Below are positions 32,860 through 41,710 of a stretch of 64,000 nt of DNA, in pieces (positions within the stretch are counted from its first letter, which is position 1; each line of letters opens with the position of its first letter). The position numbers and the translations under genes were made by a program. This DNA is from Nonomuraea coxensis DSM 45129 (lineage in GTDB: Bacteria > Actinomycetota > Actinomycetes > Streptosporangiales > Streptosporangiaceae). The DNA is taken from the NCBI RefSeq assembly GCF_019397265.1, contig NZ_CP068985.1:6502001-6566000 (forward strand), given 5' to 3'. The notes beneath the pieces are model-generated. The model worked only from the letters and a program-made list of their open reading frames with translations, was not told the DNA's origin and made no database searches.

Positions 32860-33858
32860 ATGCTGGAAACCTCCGCCCGCCTGCTCAAGCTGCTCTCGCT
32901 CCTCCAGGCGCACCGCGAGTGGTCCGGCCCCGAGCTGGCCTCCCGGCTCGGGGTCTCGACCCGGACCATCCGCAACGACGTCGAACGGCTGCGCACGCTC
33001 GGCTACCCGGTGCACGCCACGCCGGGCGTCGCGGGCGGCTACCGGCTCGGGGCGGGCGCCGCGCTGCCGCCGCTGCTGCTCGACGACGAGGAGGCGGTGG
33101 CGGTGGCCGTCGGGCTGGGCCGGGCGGCGGGCGGCGGCGTGGAGGGCATCGAGGAGACGTCGGTGCGGGCGCTGGCCAAGCTGGAGCAGGTGCTGCCTGC
33201 GCGGCTGCGCCGCCGGGTGCAGGCGCTCAACTCCTACACCGTGCAGGCTCCGTACCGGATGCCCGGCGCGGCCGCCGTGCCGCCCGAGCTGCTGACCACG
33301 ATCGCGAACGCGGCCCGCGACCACGAGCGCCTGCGCTTCGACTACACCGGCCACGACGGCGACGGCACGGCCCGCGACGTCGAGCCGCACCGCCTGGTGC
33401 ACCGGCGGGGCCGCTGGTACCTGGTGGCCTACGACGTGGAGCGGCGTGACTGGCGCACGTTCCGGGTGGACCGGATGCGTCCGCGCACCCCCGGCGGCCC
33501 CCGGTTCGCCCCGCGCGAGCTGCCGGCGGACGGTGACGTGGCGGCGTACGTGGAGCGCGGCATCAGCACGGCGCTGGTCCGGCACCGGGCGACGCTGCTC
33601 GTGCACGCCCCCGCCGGGCGGCTGGGCTACCTGGCCAGGTTCGGCATGGAGGCGCGGCCGCGCGACGAGGCGAGCTGCCTGGTGGAGGTCGGCGGCGACG
33701 ACCTGGAGGGCCTCGCGGTCTGGGTCGGGTTCATCCGTGAGGACTTCGAGGTGCTCGACCCGCCGGAGCTGGCCGAGACCGTACGGCGGCTGGCGGAGCG
33801 CTACCGCCGCGCGGCCGGCGGCCGGTCCGGGCCCGGCGAGCGGCCGGGCCCGGACTAG
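32860..33858 (+). CDS. WYL-domain DeoR/YafY-type regulator
   Basis: 332 aa from the ATG at 32860; an open stretch upstream overlaps the transporter in another frame. The N-terminal winged HTH reads ETSARLLKLLSLLQAHREWS and SRLGVSTRTIRNDVERLRTL. The WYL core is LRFDYTGHDG, HRLVHRRGRWYLVAYDVERR and FRVDRM; here the signature is WYL in RWYLVAYD. The C-terminal WCX extension follows. Such proteins sense nucleic acid or small ligands. The gene ends in a hairpin shared with the convergent ligase gene. Confidence 0.94.
   Translation: MLETSARLLKLLSLLQAHREWSGPELASRLGVSTRTIRNDVERLRTLGYPVHATPGVAGGYRLGAGAALPPLLLDDEEAVAVAVGLGRAAGGGVEGIEETSVRALAKLEQVLPARLRRRVQALNSYTVQAPYRMPGAAAVPPELLTTIANAARDHERLRFDYTGHDGDGTARDVEPHRLVHRRGRWYLVAYDVERRDWRTFRVDRMRPRTPGGPRFAPRELPADGDVAAYVERGISTALVRHRATLLVHAPAGRLGYLARFGMEARPRDEASCLVEVGGDDLEGLAVWVGFIREDFEVLDPPELAETVRRLAERYRRAAGGRSGPGERPGPD
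33825..33855 (-). terminator. Hairpin across the end of two convergent genes
   Basis: GTCCGGGCCCGG (33825-33836) pairs perfectly with 33844-33855 around a 7-nt loop. It is inside the last codons of the WYL gene and 6 bp after the stop of the acyl-CoA ligase gene, so it can act as terminator for the minus strand and as a 3' structure for the plus strand. Confidence 0.6.
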
Positions 33859-33861
33859 GGT

Positions 33862-35352
33862 CTACGAGTCGCCGTCCAGGTACTCGGCGCGCACCTTGGA
33901 GCGCGACAGCTTGCCGGTGGGGGTGCGCGGCAGTTGCTCGCGGTACTCGACGACCTTCGGGTGCTTGAACCTGGCGATGCGCGGCCCGCAGTGCTCCAGC
34001 AGCTCGGCGGTCAGGTCGGGCCCCGCCTCGACGCCCTCGGCCGGCTGGACGAGCGCGACCACGTTGTGCCCCCACTCCTCGTCCGGGACCCCGATGACGG
34101 CCACATCGGCCACCGCTGGGTGCTCCAGGAGCGCGGCCTCGATCTCGGCGGGGTAGATGTTCACCCCGCCGGAGACGATGAGGTCGGTACGCCGGTCGCA
34201 CAGGAACAGGAAGCCGTCGTCGTCCAAGTAGCCGATGTCGCCCGGTGTGTACCATTCGCCGCGCATGCTGGCGGCGGTCTTCGCCGGGTCCTTGCGGTAC
34301 TCGAAGCTGCCCATGGACGACTTGACGTAGATCAGGCCGGGCTCGCCGGGCGGCAGCTCCTCGCCGTCCTCGCCGAGGATCTTCGCCTCGAACGTGGGCG
34401 CGGGCCGGCCGACCGTGCCCGGCCTGGCCAGCCAGTCGTGCGGCTTGACGGAGAAGGCGATCGTGGACTCGGTGGAGCCGTAGTACTCGTAGAGCACCGG
34501 CCCCCACCAGTCCATGATCTGCTGCTTGACCGCGACCGGGCAGGCCGCGGCGGTGTGGATGACCTGGCGCAGGCTGGAGACGTCGTACTTGGCGCGCACG
34601 TCCTCGGGGAGCTGGAGCATGCGGTGGAACATGGTCGGGACCATCATCGCGTTGGTCACCCGGTAGCGCTCGACCAGCTCCAGGATGTTCTCCGGGTCGA
34701 ACCGCGGGGTGATCACCACGGTGTGCCCGAAGTGCAGCGCGAACTGGGTGTGGGCGCACGGCGCGGAGTGGTACATCGGCGAGGTCACCAAGTGGATCTC
34801 GTCGCCCGGCTTGAGGTCCACGACCTCGCCGAAGAACCACGCGTACAGCGGCACGATCGCCTCGGGCTCGGCCCCCGGCAGCGAGCGCTGGACGCCCTTC
34901 GGGAAGCCGGTGGTGCCGGAGGTGTACCACATGACCGCGCCGCTGGTCCGGTCGGCGGGCGCGTCGCCGGGCTGCCCCTCGGCGAGCCCCGCCGTGCCGA
35001 CCTCGCCGCCCGGCACCTGGTGGTCAGGGCCGGTGACGACGACCTTGGCGTCGCAGTCGCGCAGGATGTACGCCACCTCGGCCTCGGTCAGGTGCCAGTT
35101 GATCGGCACGTAGTAGAGGCCGAGCTGGCCGGTGGCCATGAGCATGACGACCGCGTCGATGCCGTTGGGCAGCACGCCCGCCACCACGTCGCCGACGCCG
35201 AGCCCGCGGGCGCGCAGGCCGTGCGAGACCTGGTTGACGCGGGTGAGCAGGTCGCCGTAGGTGGTGCGGGTGCCGTCGGTGTCGATGACGGCCAGGCGGT
35301 CGGGGTGGGCGGCGGCGATGGCGTAGAAACCGGGAGTCTTGTCGAAGTCCAT
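33862..35352 (-). CDS. Acyl-CoA synthetase (AMP-binding, class I)
   Basis: 496 aa from the ATG at 35352, whose A is also the last base of the previous stop (TGATG). The P-loop-like AMP site is YTSGTTGFPKG; YEYYGSTES is motif A5, YTPGDIGYLDDDGFLFLCDR holds the hinge, and PTGKLSRSKV carries the catalytic Lys near the C-terminus. It activates a carboxylic acid as CoA thioester. It is third in the unit after two acyl-CoA dehydrogenases, so a fatty acid, sterol side chain or similar acyl substrate is likely. Confidence 0.94.
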   Translation of the reverse strand: MDFDKTPGFYAIAAAHPDRLAVIDTDGTRTTYGDLLTRVNQVSHGLRARGLGVGDVVAGVLPNGIDAVVMLMATGQLGLYYVPINWHLTEAEVAYILRDCDAKVVVTGPDHQVPGGEVGTAGLAEGQPGDAPADRTSGAVMWYTSGTTGFPKGVQRSLPGAEPEAIVPLYAWFFGEVVDLKPGDEIHLVTSPMYHSAPCAHTQFALHFGHTVVITPRFDPENILELVERYRVTNAMMVPTMFHRMLQLPEDVRAKYDVSSLRQVIHTAAACPVAVKQQIMDWWGPVLYEYYGSTESTIAFSVKPHDWLARPGTVGRPAPTFEAKILGEDGEELPPGEPGLIYVKSSMGSFEYRKDPAKTAASMRGEWYTPGDIGYLDDDGFLFLCDRRTDLIVSGGVNIYPAEIEAALLEHPAVADVAVIGVPDEEWGHNVVALVQPAEGVEAGPDLTAELLEHCGPRIARFKHPKVVEYREQLPRTPTGKLSRSKVRAEYLDGDS

Positions 35353-36386
35353 CACAGCTCCAGGAGCTCCGCGAGTCGGGCACGGTGGATCCGGGGCGGG
35401 CCGAGCAGCACCTCGTCGGCCTTCGCCCGCTTGTAGAACAGGTGAGCGTCGTGCTCCCAGGTGTAGCCGATGCCGCCGTGCAGCAACAGGTGGTCGCGGG
35501 CGACCTCGAAGCAGGCGCGGCCGATGTACGCCTGGGCGAGCGCGGCGGCCTCCGGCAGCTCGTCCGGGGCCTCGTCGGCGGCCCAGGCGGCGTACCTGAC
35601 GATGGACTCGGCCTGTTCGAGCTTGTTGTGCATGTCGGCGAGCTTGTGCTTGACCCCCTGGTAGGAGCCGATGTAGCGGCCGAAGGCGACGCGGATCTTG
35701 GCGTAGGCGACGATGGCGTCGAGCGCGGCCCGCATGACGCCGAGCTGCTCGGCGGCGAGCGCGACGCACACCCGGTCCATGACGCCGCCGTCCTGGCGGG
35801 GGCCGAGCACCCGGCAGGGCGCGCCGTCGAGGACGATCTCGGCCTGGCCGCGGGTGAGGTCGAGGGTCTCCAGGGCGGTCCTGGTGACGCCGGGGGCGGT
35901 CAGCTCGACGGCGACCATGACCGCGCCGCCGTCGGCGGCGGTCGCGGGCGCCACCAGCACGTCGGCCTCCATGCCGCTCAGCACCTGCGCGAGCCGGCCG
36001 CTGACGGACGTGCCGTCGCAGGTGAGCTCGTCGCCGGCGGGCACGGCCAGGGTGGCGGCGAGGCGGCCCTCGGCGATGCCGGACAGCAGCTCCTTGTCGG
36101 GCGTCGCGGTCAGGGCGATGGCGGCGAAGGCGGTGGCGAGGAACGGTCCCGGCAGCAGCGCGGCGCCGGTCTCCTCCAGCGCGACCGACAACTCGGTGAG
36201 GCCGGCGCCGGCGCCGCCGTACTCCTCGGGGATGATCAGGCCGGACAGGCCCAGCTCGCCGTTCAGGCGGGCGTAGACCTGCGGGTCGTAGCCCTCGCGG
36301 GCCTTGCGCAGCGGCGAGGCCGTCCCCAGGAAGGACCTGACGGATTCCTGGAGCTGCCGCTGCTCTTCGCCGAGTACGAGCTTCAC
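35352..36386 (-). CDS. Acyl-CoA dehydrogenase, small subunit type
   Basis: 344 aa from a GTG overlapping the upstream stop (GTGA). The acyl-CoA dehydrogenase fold is clear: EEQRQLQESVRSFLG, IIPEEYGGAGAGLTELSVAL, then RVAFGRYIGSYQGVKHKLAD and HGGIGYTWEHDAHLFYKRAK. It is shorter than usual (about 380 aa) and the middle beta-domain is divergent. This fits one half of the heteromeric alpha2beta2 acyl-CoA dehydrogenases of actinobacterial sterol/lipid catabolism. The partner is the upstream gene. Confidence 0.92.
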   Translation of the reverse strand: MKLVLGEEQRQLQESVRSFLGTASPLRKAREGYDPQVYARLNGELGLSGLIIPEEYGGAGAGLTELSVALEETGAALLPGPFLATAFAAIALTATPDKELLSGIAEGRLAATLAVPAGDELTCDGTSVSGRLAQVLSGMEADVLVAPATAADGGAVMVAVELTAPGVTRTALETLDLTRGQAEIVLDGAPCRVLGPRQDGGVMDRVCVALAAEQLGVMRAALDAIVAYAKIRVAFGRYIGSYQGVKHKLADMHNKLEQAESIVRYAAWAADEAPDELPEAAALAQAYIGRACFEVARDHLLLHGGIGYTWEHDAHLFYKRAKADEVLLGPPRIHRARLAELLEL

Positions 36387-37549
36387 GCCTGCGTCCCCAC
36401 CTTCAGGTCCTTGAACGGCACGTTCTTGTCCACCCGCGGTTCGGGCGGCAGCCCGAGCACGCGGTCGCCCACGATGTTGCGCATGATCTCGTTGGTGCCG
36501 CCGCCGAGCGCCATGCCGGGCGCCATGGACAGGGCCTGGGCGAGCGGATGGCCGGCCAGCGCCGTCTCCGGCCCGACGAGCTGGGTGGCGAGGTCCGCCT
36601 GGAACAGCGTGAGCTCGGCCAGCAGCAGCTTGGCGCCGCTGCCCCGCGCGCCGGGGAAGATGCCGGCCTTGGTCTCCTGGGACAGGCGCTGGTTGAACAG
36701 GGCCAGCGCGCGGCTGCGGATGTGCAGCTCGACGAGCTGGTCGCGGACCAGCGGGTCGCTCGTGTCGAGGACCTTGCGCAGCGCCTCCAGGGAGGCCGGG
36801 TGGTCCTTCGAGCCGCCCATGCCGACGCCCGCGGAGATCGACAGCCGCTCGTGCAGCAGCGTCGTGACGGCGACGCTCCAGCCGTCGTTGACCTCGCCGA
36901 CGCGGTGCTCGTCGGGGATGATCACGTTGTCGAAGTAGATCTCGTTGAAGTTGGCCCGGCCGGACATGTCCTTCAGTGGGCGGACGGTCACGCCCGGATG
37001 GTGCATGTCCACCACGAACATGGTGAGGCCCTTGTGCTTGGGCACCTCCACGTCGGTACGGGCCAGCAGCAGGCCCCAGTCGGCGTGGTGGGCCACCGAG
37101 GTCCACACCTTCTGCCCGTTGACCACCCAGTGGTCGCCGTCGCGCTCGGCCTTGGTCTGCAGGCTGGCGACGTCGCTGCCCGCGCCCGGCTCCGAGAAGA
37201 GCTGGCACCAGATCTCCTCGCCGCGCAGGAGCGGCCGGACGAACCGTTCGCGCTGGGCGTCGGTGCCCCGGTCGACGAGGGTCGGGCCGGTCATGCCGAG
37301 GCCGATCGAGAAGACGTAGGTGGGGAGGGTGTAGTCGCGGGCCTCGGCGGCGAAGGCCCGCTCCTCCGCCTGCGTCAGCCCCTGGCCGCCCCACTGGGCG
37401 GGCCAGGTGATGCCGGAGTAGCCGGCGTCGTAGAGCTTGGCCATGAACTCCTTGGCCCTGGTGATGGCGTCCGTCCCTGGCGGGTCGTCGTGCGGAGCGT
37501 TCTCCTCCAGCCAGGCCCTGGCTGCACGCCGATAGTCAGCAAGGTTCAC
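36383..37549 (-). CDS. Acyl-CoA dehydrogenase, large subunit type
   Basis: 388 aa from a GTG with GAGGAG 6 nt upstream. Motifs: WPAQWGGQGLTQAEERAFAA, CQLFSEPGAGSDVASLQTKA, VNGQKVWTSVAHHADWGLLL, and near the end GGGTNEIMRNIVGDRVLGLP. The catalytic Glu of the medium-chain enzymes (YEGT) is Gly here (GGGT), so the base must sit elsewhere or on the partner. It is the first gene of the ACAD-ACAD-ligase unit, divergent from TetR. Confidence 0.93.
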   Translation of the reverse strand: MNLADYRRAARAWLEENAPHDDPPGTDAITRAKEFMAKLYDAGYSGITWPAQWGGQGLTQAEERAFAAEARDYTLPTYVFSIGLGMTGPTLVDRGTDAQRERFVRPLLRGEEIWCQLFSEPGAGSDVASLQTKAERDGDHWVVNGQKVWTSVAHHADWGLLLARTDVEVPKHKGLTMFVVDMHHPGVTVRPLKDMSGRANFNEIYFDNVIIPDEHRVGEVNDGWSVAVTTLLHERLSISAGVGMGGSKDHPASLEALRKVLDTSDPLVRDQLVELHIRSRALALFNQRLSQETKAGIFPGARGSGAKLLLAELTLFQADLATQLVGPETALAGHPLAQALSMAPGMALGGGTNEIMRNIVGDRVLGLPPEPRVDKNVPFKDLKVGTQA

Positions 37550-37564
37550 TTCGACTCCTCGGTA

Positions 37565-37578
37565 TCAGTGCTCACTTA
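37565..37578. promoter_or_regulatory. Operator-like palindrome before the acyl-CoA unit
   Basis: TAAGTGAGCACTGA (minus strand) has half-sites AGTG and CACT around 2 bp and lies 15 bp upstream of the GTG start at 37549, just ahead of the ribosome site. It is a candidate binding site for the divergent TetR regulator. Confidence 0.4.
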
Positions 37579-37753
37579 CTCTAATCAGCCGGACGCGGGA
37601 CGCATAGAGCATCGCTCTGCCGACGCGGCGCGCCCAGGGGTGGGGTCGCGAAGGAGCGGGTAAGGGATGGTTTCCGGCCCTGATCGACTACGGTCGGGGA
37701 CCGGCCGATACCATGATCAAAAAGATGGTCAGCTTGGAAAAGAGTTACCCGTT

Positions 37754-38353
37754 GTGACATCTGGTTTCAGCCGATTACGGCGTGAGGATCTCCTGAAGAC
37801 CGCCTGTGAGGTGATCGCGGAACAGGGCTTCGGCCACACCAGGACCGTCGACATCGCCCGCGCGGCGGGCGTCAGCCAGGCCCTGCTCTTCTATCACTTC
37901 GAGAGCAAGGAACGGCTGTTCGCCCAGGCCTTCATGTACGCCGCCCGGCAGCACCTGACCACGCTGGAGGACATCGAGCAGTCCAAGGCCGCGCCGCTCG
38001 ACCGGCTGCGCAGCCTGCTGCGCGTCTGCTCCCCCAGCATGCAGCCGGAGGGCTGGCGCCTGTGGATCGACGCCTGGGCGGAGGCGATGCGCAACGCCGA
38101 GCTGGAGGAGATCTCGCGCCGCATCGACACCCACGGCCGCCTGCTGCTGCGGGCGATCATCGAGGACGGGGCCGCGGCGGGCGAGTTCACCTGTCCCGAT
38201 CCCGACGGGTCGAGCTGGCGGATCTTCGGGCTCATCGACGGGCTGGCCATCCAGACGAACGTGCATCCCAAGGTGCTCTCGCGGCGCCGGATCAACGCGC
38301 TGATCCGTACGGCGGCGGCCAACGAGCTCGGCGTATCCCTCGAAAAGCTGTGA
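37754..38353 (+). CDS. TetR-family regulator
   Basis: 199 aa from the GTG at 37754 (VTSGFSRLRREDLLKTA), preceded by a GAAAAGAG site; an ATG at 37667 would add 29 poorly conserved residues. The HTH is TVDIARAAGVSQALLFYHFE with SKERLFAQAF. The ligand domain is helical, with WRLWIDAWAEAMRNAELEEI as in many acyl-CoA-responsive TetR proteins. It is divergent from the acyl-CoA dehydrogenase unit and upstream of the oxygenase-SDR pair, so it probably controls both. Confidence 0.93.
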   Translation: MTSGFSRLRREDLLKTACEVIAEQGFGHTRTVDIARAAGVSQALLFYHFESKERLFAQAFMYAARQHLTTLEDIEQSKAAPLDRLRSLLRVCSPSMQPEGWRLWIDAWAEAMRNAELEEISRRIDTHGRLLLRAIIEDGAAAGEFTCPDPDGSSWRIFGLIDGLAIQTNVHPKVLSRRRINALIRTAAANELGVSLEKL

Positions 38354-38419
38354 AACACCCCTCTTCCCGAGCTATTGGACGATTCGTACAATTACTTGGC
38401 GAGGAGAGGAGTGCATGCG

Positions 38420-39397
38420 ATGACACGCGCACCGAGCTCTATCACCGCCAGGGAGACCGACGAGCAGGTCACCGGCCGCACCGCCTACCGGGCCGTCATC
38501 GAACGCCTGTCGAAGGCGTCCGTCGACAAGCACTGGGAGCCCTACCGCGACATCCCCTGGGACGACCCCGGCTACCGGGTGGACCCCGCCGACCCCCGGT
38601 GGGAGCTGCCCGGCGTGGACAAGCTGGGCGGACACCCCTGGTACCTCGCCCGCCCCCCGGAGACGCGCGCCGCGATCGGGCTCTGGCGGGTGGCCACCGC
38701 CATGAAGATCGGCCTGCAGTTCGAGAACCTGCTCAAGCGCGGGCTGCTCAACTACGCCTACCGGCTGCCGAACGGCTCGCCGGAGTTCCGGTACGTCTAT
38801 CACGAGACCATCGAAGAGGGACATCACGGGATGATGTTCCAGGAGTTCGTGAACCGTACCGGGATGCCGATCCGCGGCATGCCACGGCCGCTGTCGTTAG
38901 TCGCGCAGGTCGCGCCGTTGATCCCGCTGATCTCGACCGAGCTGTTCTTCGTCTTCGTGCTCGGCGGCGAGGACCCCATCGACCACGTGCAGCGCAAGGT
39001 GCTCAAGGACGACCGGCCGCACCACCCGCTGGAGGAGACCATCATGCGCATCCACATCGCGGAGGAGGCCAGGCACATCTCCTTCGCCCGGCACTACCTG
39101 CGCAACCGGGTGCCGCGGATGCCCGCGTACCGGCGGTTCATGCTCGGCGTCGCCGCGCCGCTGATCCTCGGCGTCATGGCCCGCATCATGCTCGCGCCGC
39201 CCGGCGCGATGATCCGGCACTTCCGCATCCCCCCGAACGTCGTCGCCGAGGTCTACCTGCGCAACCCCGAGGCGCGGCGCGAGATCCGCGACTCCGTGGG
39301 CAGGACCCGCGAGCTCTGCGTCGAGCTGGGGCTGGTCAACCGGTTCACCCGGCGGCTCTGGCGGGCCATGGGCATCTGGGCGGAGCCCCGCGCGTGA
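38420..39397 (+). CDS. AurF-type diiron oxygenase
   Basis: 325 aa from the ATG at 38420, preceded by GAGAGGA; an ATG 45 bp upstream is possible. Diiron ligands appear as HETIEEGHHGMMFQEF and IHIAEEARHISFARHYL, the ExxH / EExRH pattern of AurF/DUF455-like oxygenases. AurF itself N-oxygenates p-aminobenzoate, but members in lipid gene clusters are uncharacterised. The stop overlaps the SDR start (GTGA), so the two are coupled. Confidence 0.9.
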   Translation: MTRAPSSITARETDEQVTGRTAYRAVIERLSKASVDKHWEPYRDIPWDDPGYRVDPADPRWELPGVDKLGGHPWYLARPPETRAAIGLWRVATAMKIGLQFENLLKRGLLNYAYRLPNGSPEFRYVYHETIEEGHHGMMFQEFVNRTGMPIRGMPRPLSLVAQVAPLIPLISTELFFVFVLGGEDPIDHVQRKVLKDDRPHHPLEETIMRIHIAEEARHISFARHYLRNRVPRMPAYRRFMLGVAAPLILGVMARIMLAPPGAMIRHFRIPPNVVAEVYLRNPEARREIRDSVGRTRELCVELGLVNRFTRRLWRAMGIWAEPRA

Positions 39398-40257
39398 GCG
39401 GCGGACGGGTGAGGACCGCGATCGTCACCGGAGGGGCGTCCGGGATCGGGCGGGCGCTGGCCCGGGCGCTCGCCGCGCGCGGCGTCGCCGTCACGGTCGC
39501 CGACCTGAACGAGCCCGCCGACCTGGTCGTCCCCGGCGGCGGCAAGGGCGAGCTGGAGTACGCCCGGCTCGACGTCACCGACGCCGAGGCCGTCGCCGCG
39601 CTCACCCAGCGGGTGGCCGCCGAGCGGGGGCGGCTGGACTTCATGGTCAACAACGCCGGCATCGCGGTCGGCGGCACCGCGCTGGAGATGACCCGCGCGC
39701 ACTGGGACCGGACGATCGACGTCAACCTGCGCGGCGTCGTGCACGGGGTGCTGGCCGCGTACCCGATCATGGTGCGGCAGGGGCACGGGCACATCGTCAA
39801 CACCGCGTCGCTGGCCGGGCTGGTGCCCGCGCCGCTGATGCTGCCGTACACCGCCACCAAGCACGCCGTCGTCGGGCTGTCGCTGGCGCTGCGGGCGGAA
39901 GCGGCCGAGCACGGCGTGCGCGTGTGCGTCGTCTGCCCGGGGTTCGTCGACACGCCGCTGCTCGACAACGCCAACCCCGGCCTGCCCGCCACCCGCGTCG
40001 GCGCGGCGGCGCGGCAGGCGATCGGGCGCGCCCCTGGACGGCTCTACTCCGCCGACGCGCTCGCCGCAGACGTCCTGCGCGGCGTCGCCCGCGGCAAGGC
40101 CGTCATCGCGGCGCCCGCGTCGGCGTGGATCGCCTGGCGGCTGGCGCGGCTCTGGCCCGGCGGCGCGGTCCGAGTGGCCGGGCTGGCGTCCCGGCTGGTC
40201 AACCGGGGGGAGAACGGCGGGCGGGACGGCGGGCCACGACCACCTCGGTCTGCCTGA
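39394..40257 (+). CDS. Short-chain dehydrogenase/reductase
   Basis: 287 aa from a GTG overlapping the oxygenase stop. The NAD(P) site is TGGASGIGRALA, the NNAG motif is MVNNAGIAV, and the catalytic set is ASLAG...YTATKHAV (Ser, Tyr, Lys). The C-terminus carries a hydrophobic stretch (VAGLASRLVNRG) that could bind membrane. As partner of the diiron oxygenase it may oxidise the hydroxylated product. Its 3' end overlaps the convergent methyltransferase gene by 59 bp. Confidence 0.93.
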   Translation: MSGGRVRTAIVTGGASGIGRALARALAARGVAVTVADLNEPADLVVPGGGKGELEYARLDVTDAEAVAALTQRVAAERGRLDFMVNNAGIAVGGTALEMTRAHWDRTIDVNLRGVVHGVLAAYPIMVRQGHGHIVNTASLAGLVPAPLMLPYTATKHAVVGLSLALRAEAAEHGVRVCVVCPGFVDTPLLDNANPGLPATRVGAAARQAIGRAPGRLYSADALAADVLRGVARGKAVIAAPASAWIAWRLARLWPGGAVRVAGLASRLVNRGENGGRDGGPRPPRSA

Positions 40258-40990
40258 CGTGCTCCCACTCCCCTGACGGGTTGTCGGCCAGCAGCTCTCT
40301 CCTGGCGTCCTCGGTGAACGCCTCCAGCCGCTCGCCGAGGCGCGTGGGCGTGCTGGAGGAGTAGGAGAGCTGCAGGCCGAGCACGGTGTCGAGGCCGGTC
40401 GTCACCGGCTGCTCGTAGCAGGCCGTCGTGACGTCGGAGAAGGGCGAGGCCGCCAGGACGTCGTGATGGTGCAGGCCCGTCGCCTGGTAGGTGCCGGGCG
40501 CCGTCTGCTGCCCGACGCCGAAGCGGGCGCGCACCCGCCGCATCGCCGGCTCCCACGGCTCCTCCACCGGCCGGCGCGACGGCCCCAGCAGCACGACCAC
40601 GCCGTCCGGCGGCAGCAGCCGGTCCAGCTCGGCCAGCACCGCGCGGCGGTCCATCCAGTGGAACGAACGGCCCATCACCACGTGGCCGAACGGCGGCAGC
40701 CCGGCCAGCCCGGTCGAGTCGCCGGACAGCCAGCGGATGTTCGGCACGCCCGCGCCCAGGCGCCGGCCCTCCGCCAGCATCTCCTGGTCCGGGTCCACGG
40801 CCAGGACCTCGCGCACGTGCGGGGCCAGCGGGATCGCCACCGTCCCCGGGCCGCAGCCGAGGTCGAGCACCGTCGCGTCCCCGCCCAGGACGGCGGCCAC
40901 GTGGGCGACGGCCTCCTCGCCGTGATCCAGCCGGTGTCTGGCGTAGTGCGGTGCCGCGCCGCTGAACGGGCTCCCCATGGATGGGACCAT
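40199..40990 (-). CDS. SAM-dependent methyltransferase, class I
   Basis: 263 aa from the first ATG; the ATG four codons in (40978) is equally plausible. Motif I is VLDLGCGPGTVAIPLAP, motif II VLAVDPDQEML, and the post-motif FGHVVMGRSFHWMDRRAVLA is typical of Methyltransf_11. The N-terminal SGAAPHYARHRLD fits the small-molecule group. Substrate unknown. It overlaps the SDR gene tail in convergent orientation. Confidence 0.9.
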   Translation of the reverse strand: MVPSMGSPFSGAAPHYARHRLDHGEEAVAHVAAVLGGDATVLDLGCGPGTVAIPLAPHVREVLAVDPDQEMLAEGRRLGAGVPNIRWLSGDSTGLAGLPPFGHVVMGRSFHWMDRRAVLAELDRLLPPDGVVVLLGPSRRPVEEPWEPAMRRVRARFGVGQQTAPGTYQATGLHHHDVLAASPFSDVTTACYEQPVTTGLDTVLGLQLSYSSSTPTRLGERLEAFTEDARRELLADNPSGEWEHVRQTEVVVARRPARRSPPG

Positions 40991-41029
40991 ATACGGGTTC
41001 CTGACATGCTCGATGGAAGGCTTTCGGCT

Positions 41030-41710
41030 TTGAGGCGGCTACTCACGGTCCTGCTGCTCGCCTGTGTCGCGGCGGTGACCGTTCCCCCGTACGCGGCTCA
41101 GGCGCACAACGTGCTGGTCGGCAGCGATCCCAAGGAGGGGGCGACGCTCACGGCCGCGCCCGCGCGGGTGACGCTGGTCTTCGACCAGGCGGTGCGGCAG
41201 GGGTACGCGCAGATCGGCGTCACCGGGGCGGACGGCTCCTCGTGGGCCGACGGGGACGCGGTCGTGGCGGCGGAACGGGTGTCGGTGAAGCTCAAGCCGC
41301 TGCCCGGGGGCGGGGCGTACGTGGTGGGCTACCGCATCCTGTCGGCCGACGGACACCCCGTCACCGGCAAGCTCACCTTCACCCTGGCGCCGGCGGGCGC
41401 CCCCTCCCCGGACGCCGCGGGAGCCCCGGACGCCGCGGCCACTCCGGACAGCGCGGCGGCCACGGACAGTGCGGCGGCCCCGGACGCTGCGGCGGCTTCC
41501 GATGCTGCCGGTGCCTCAGGGGCGGCGGCGGCCGAGGCGGCGGCCAACGGCGGGGCCGGGATGGCCGTCGTCTGGATCATCGGGGCGCTGGTGCTGCTCG
41601 CCGCCGGCACCGCCGTCGCGCTCCGCCGCGCCCCTGCCCCCGTCGCCCCGAGGGCTCCTGGCTCCGTGGGAGTGGCGGAGGACGTCGAGGGTGAGGGGGC
41701 GCGGTCGTGA
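41030..41710 (+). CDS. copC: CopC copper-binding protein, membrane-anchored
   Basis: 226 aa from a TTG at 41030, chosen because GGAAGG lies 9 nt upstream and the product begins with a clean signal peptide; an ATG at 41006 is possible. After AQA the mature protein starts AHNVLVGSDPKEG with the copper His at or next to the N-terminus, and SADGHPVTGKLTF gives the second His/Asp. A low-complexity Asp/Ala/Pro linker leads to a C-terminal helix (WIIGALVLLAAGTAVAL). It is coupled to CopD (GTGA). Confidence 0.92.
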   Translation: MRRLLTVLLLACVAAVTVPPYAAQAHNVLVGSDPKEGATLTAAPARVTLVFDQAVRQGYAQIGVTGADGSSWADGDAVVAAERVSVKLKPLPGGGAYVVGYRILSADGHPVTGKLTFTLAPAGAPSPDAAGAPDAAATPDSAAATDSAAAPDAAAASDAAGASGAAAAEAAANGGAGMAVVWIIGALVLLAAGTAVALRRAPAPVAPRAPGSVGVAEDVEGEGARS

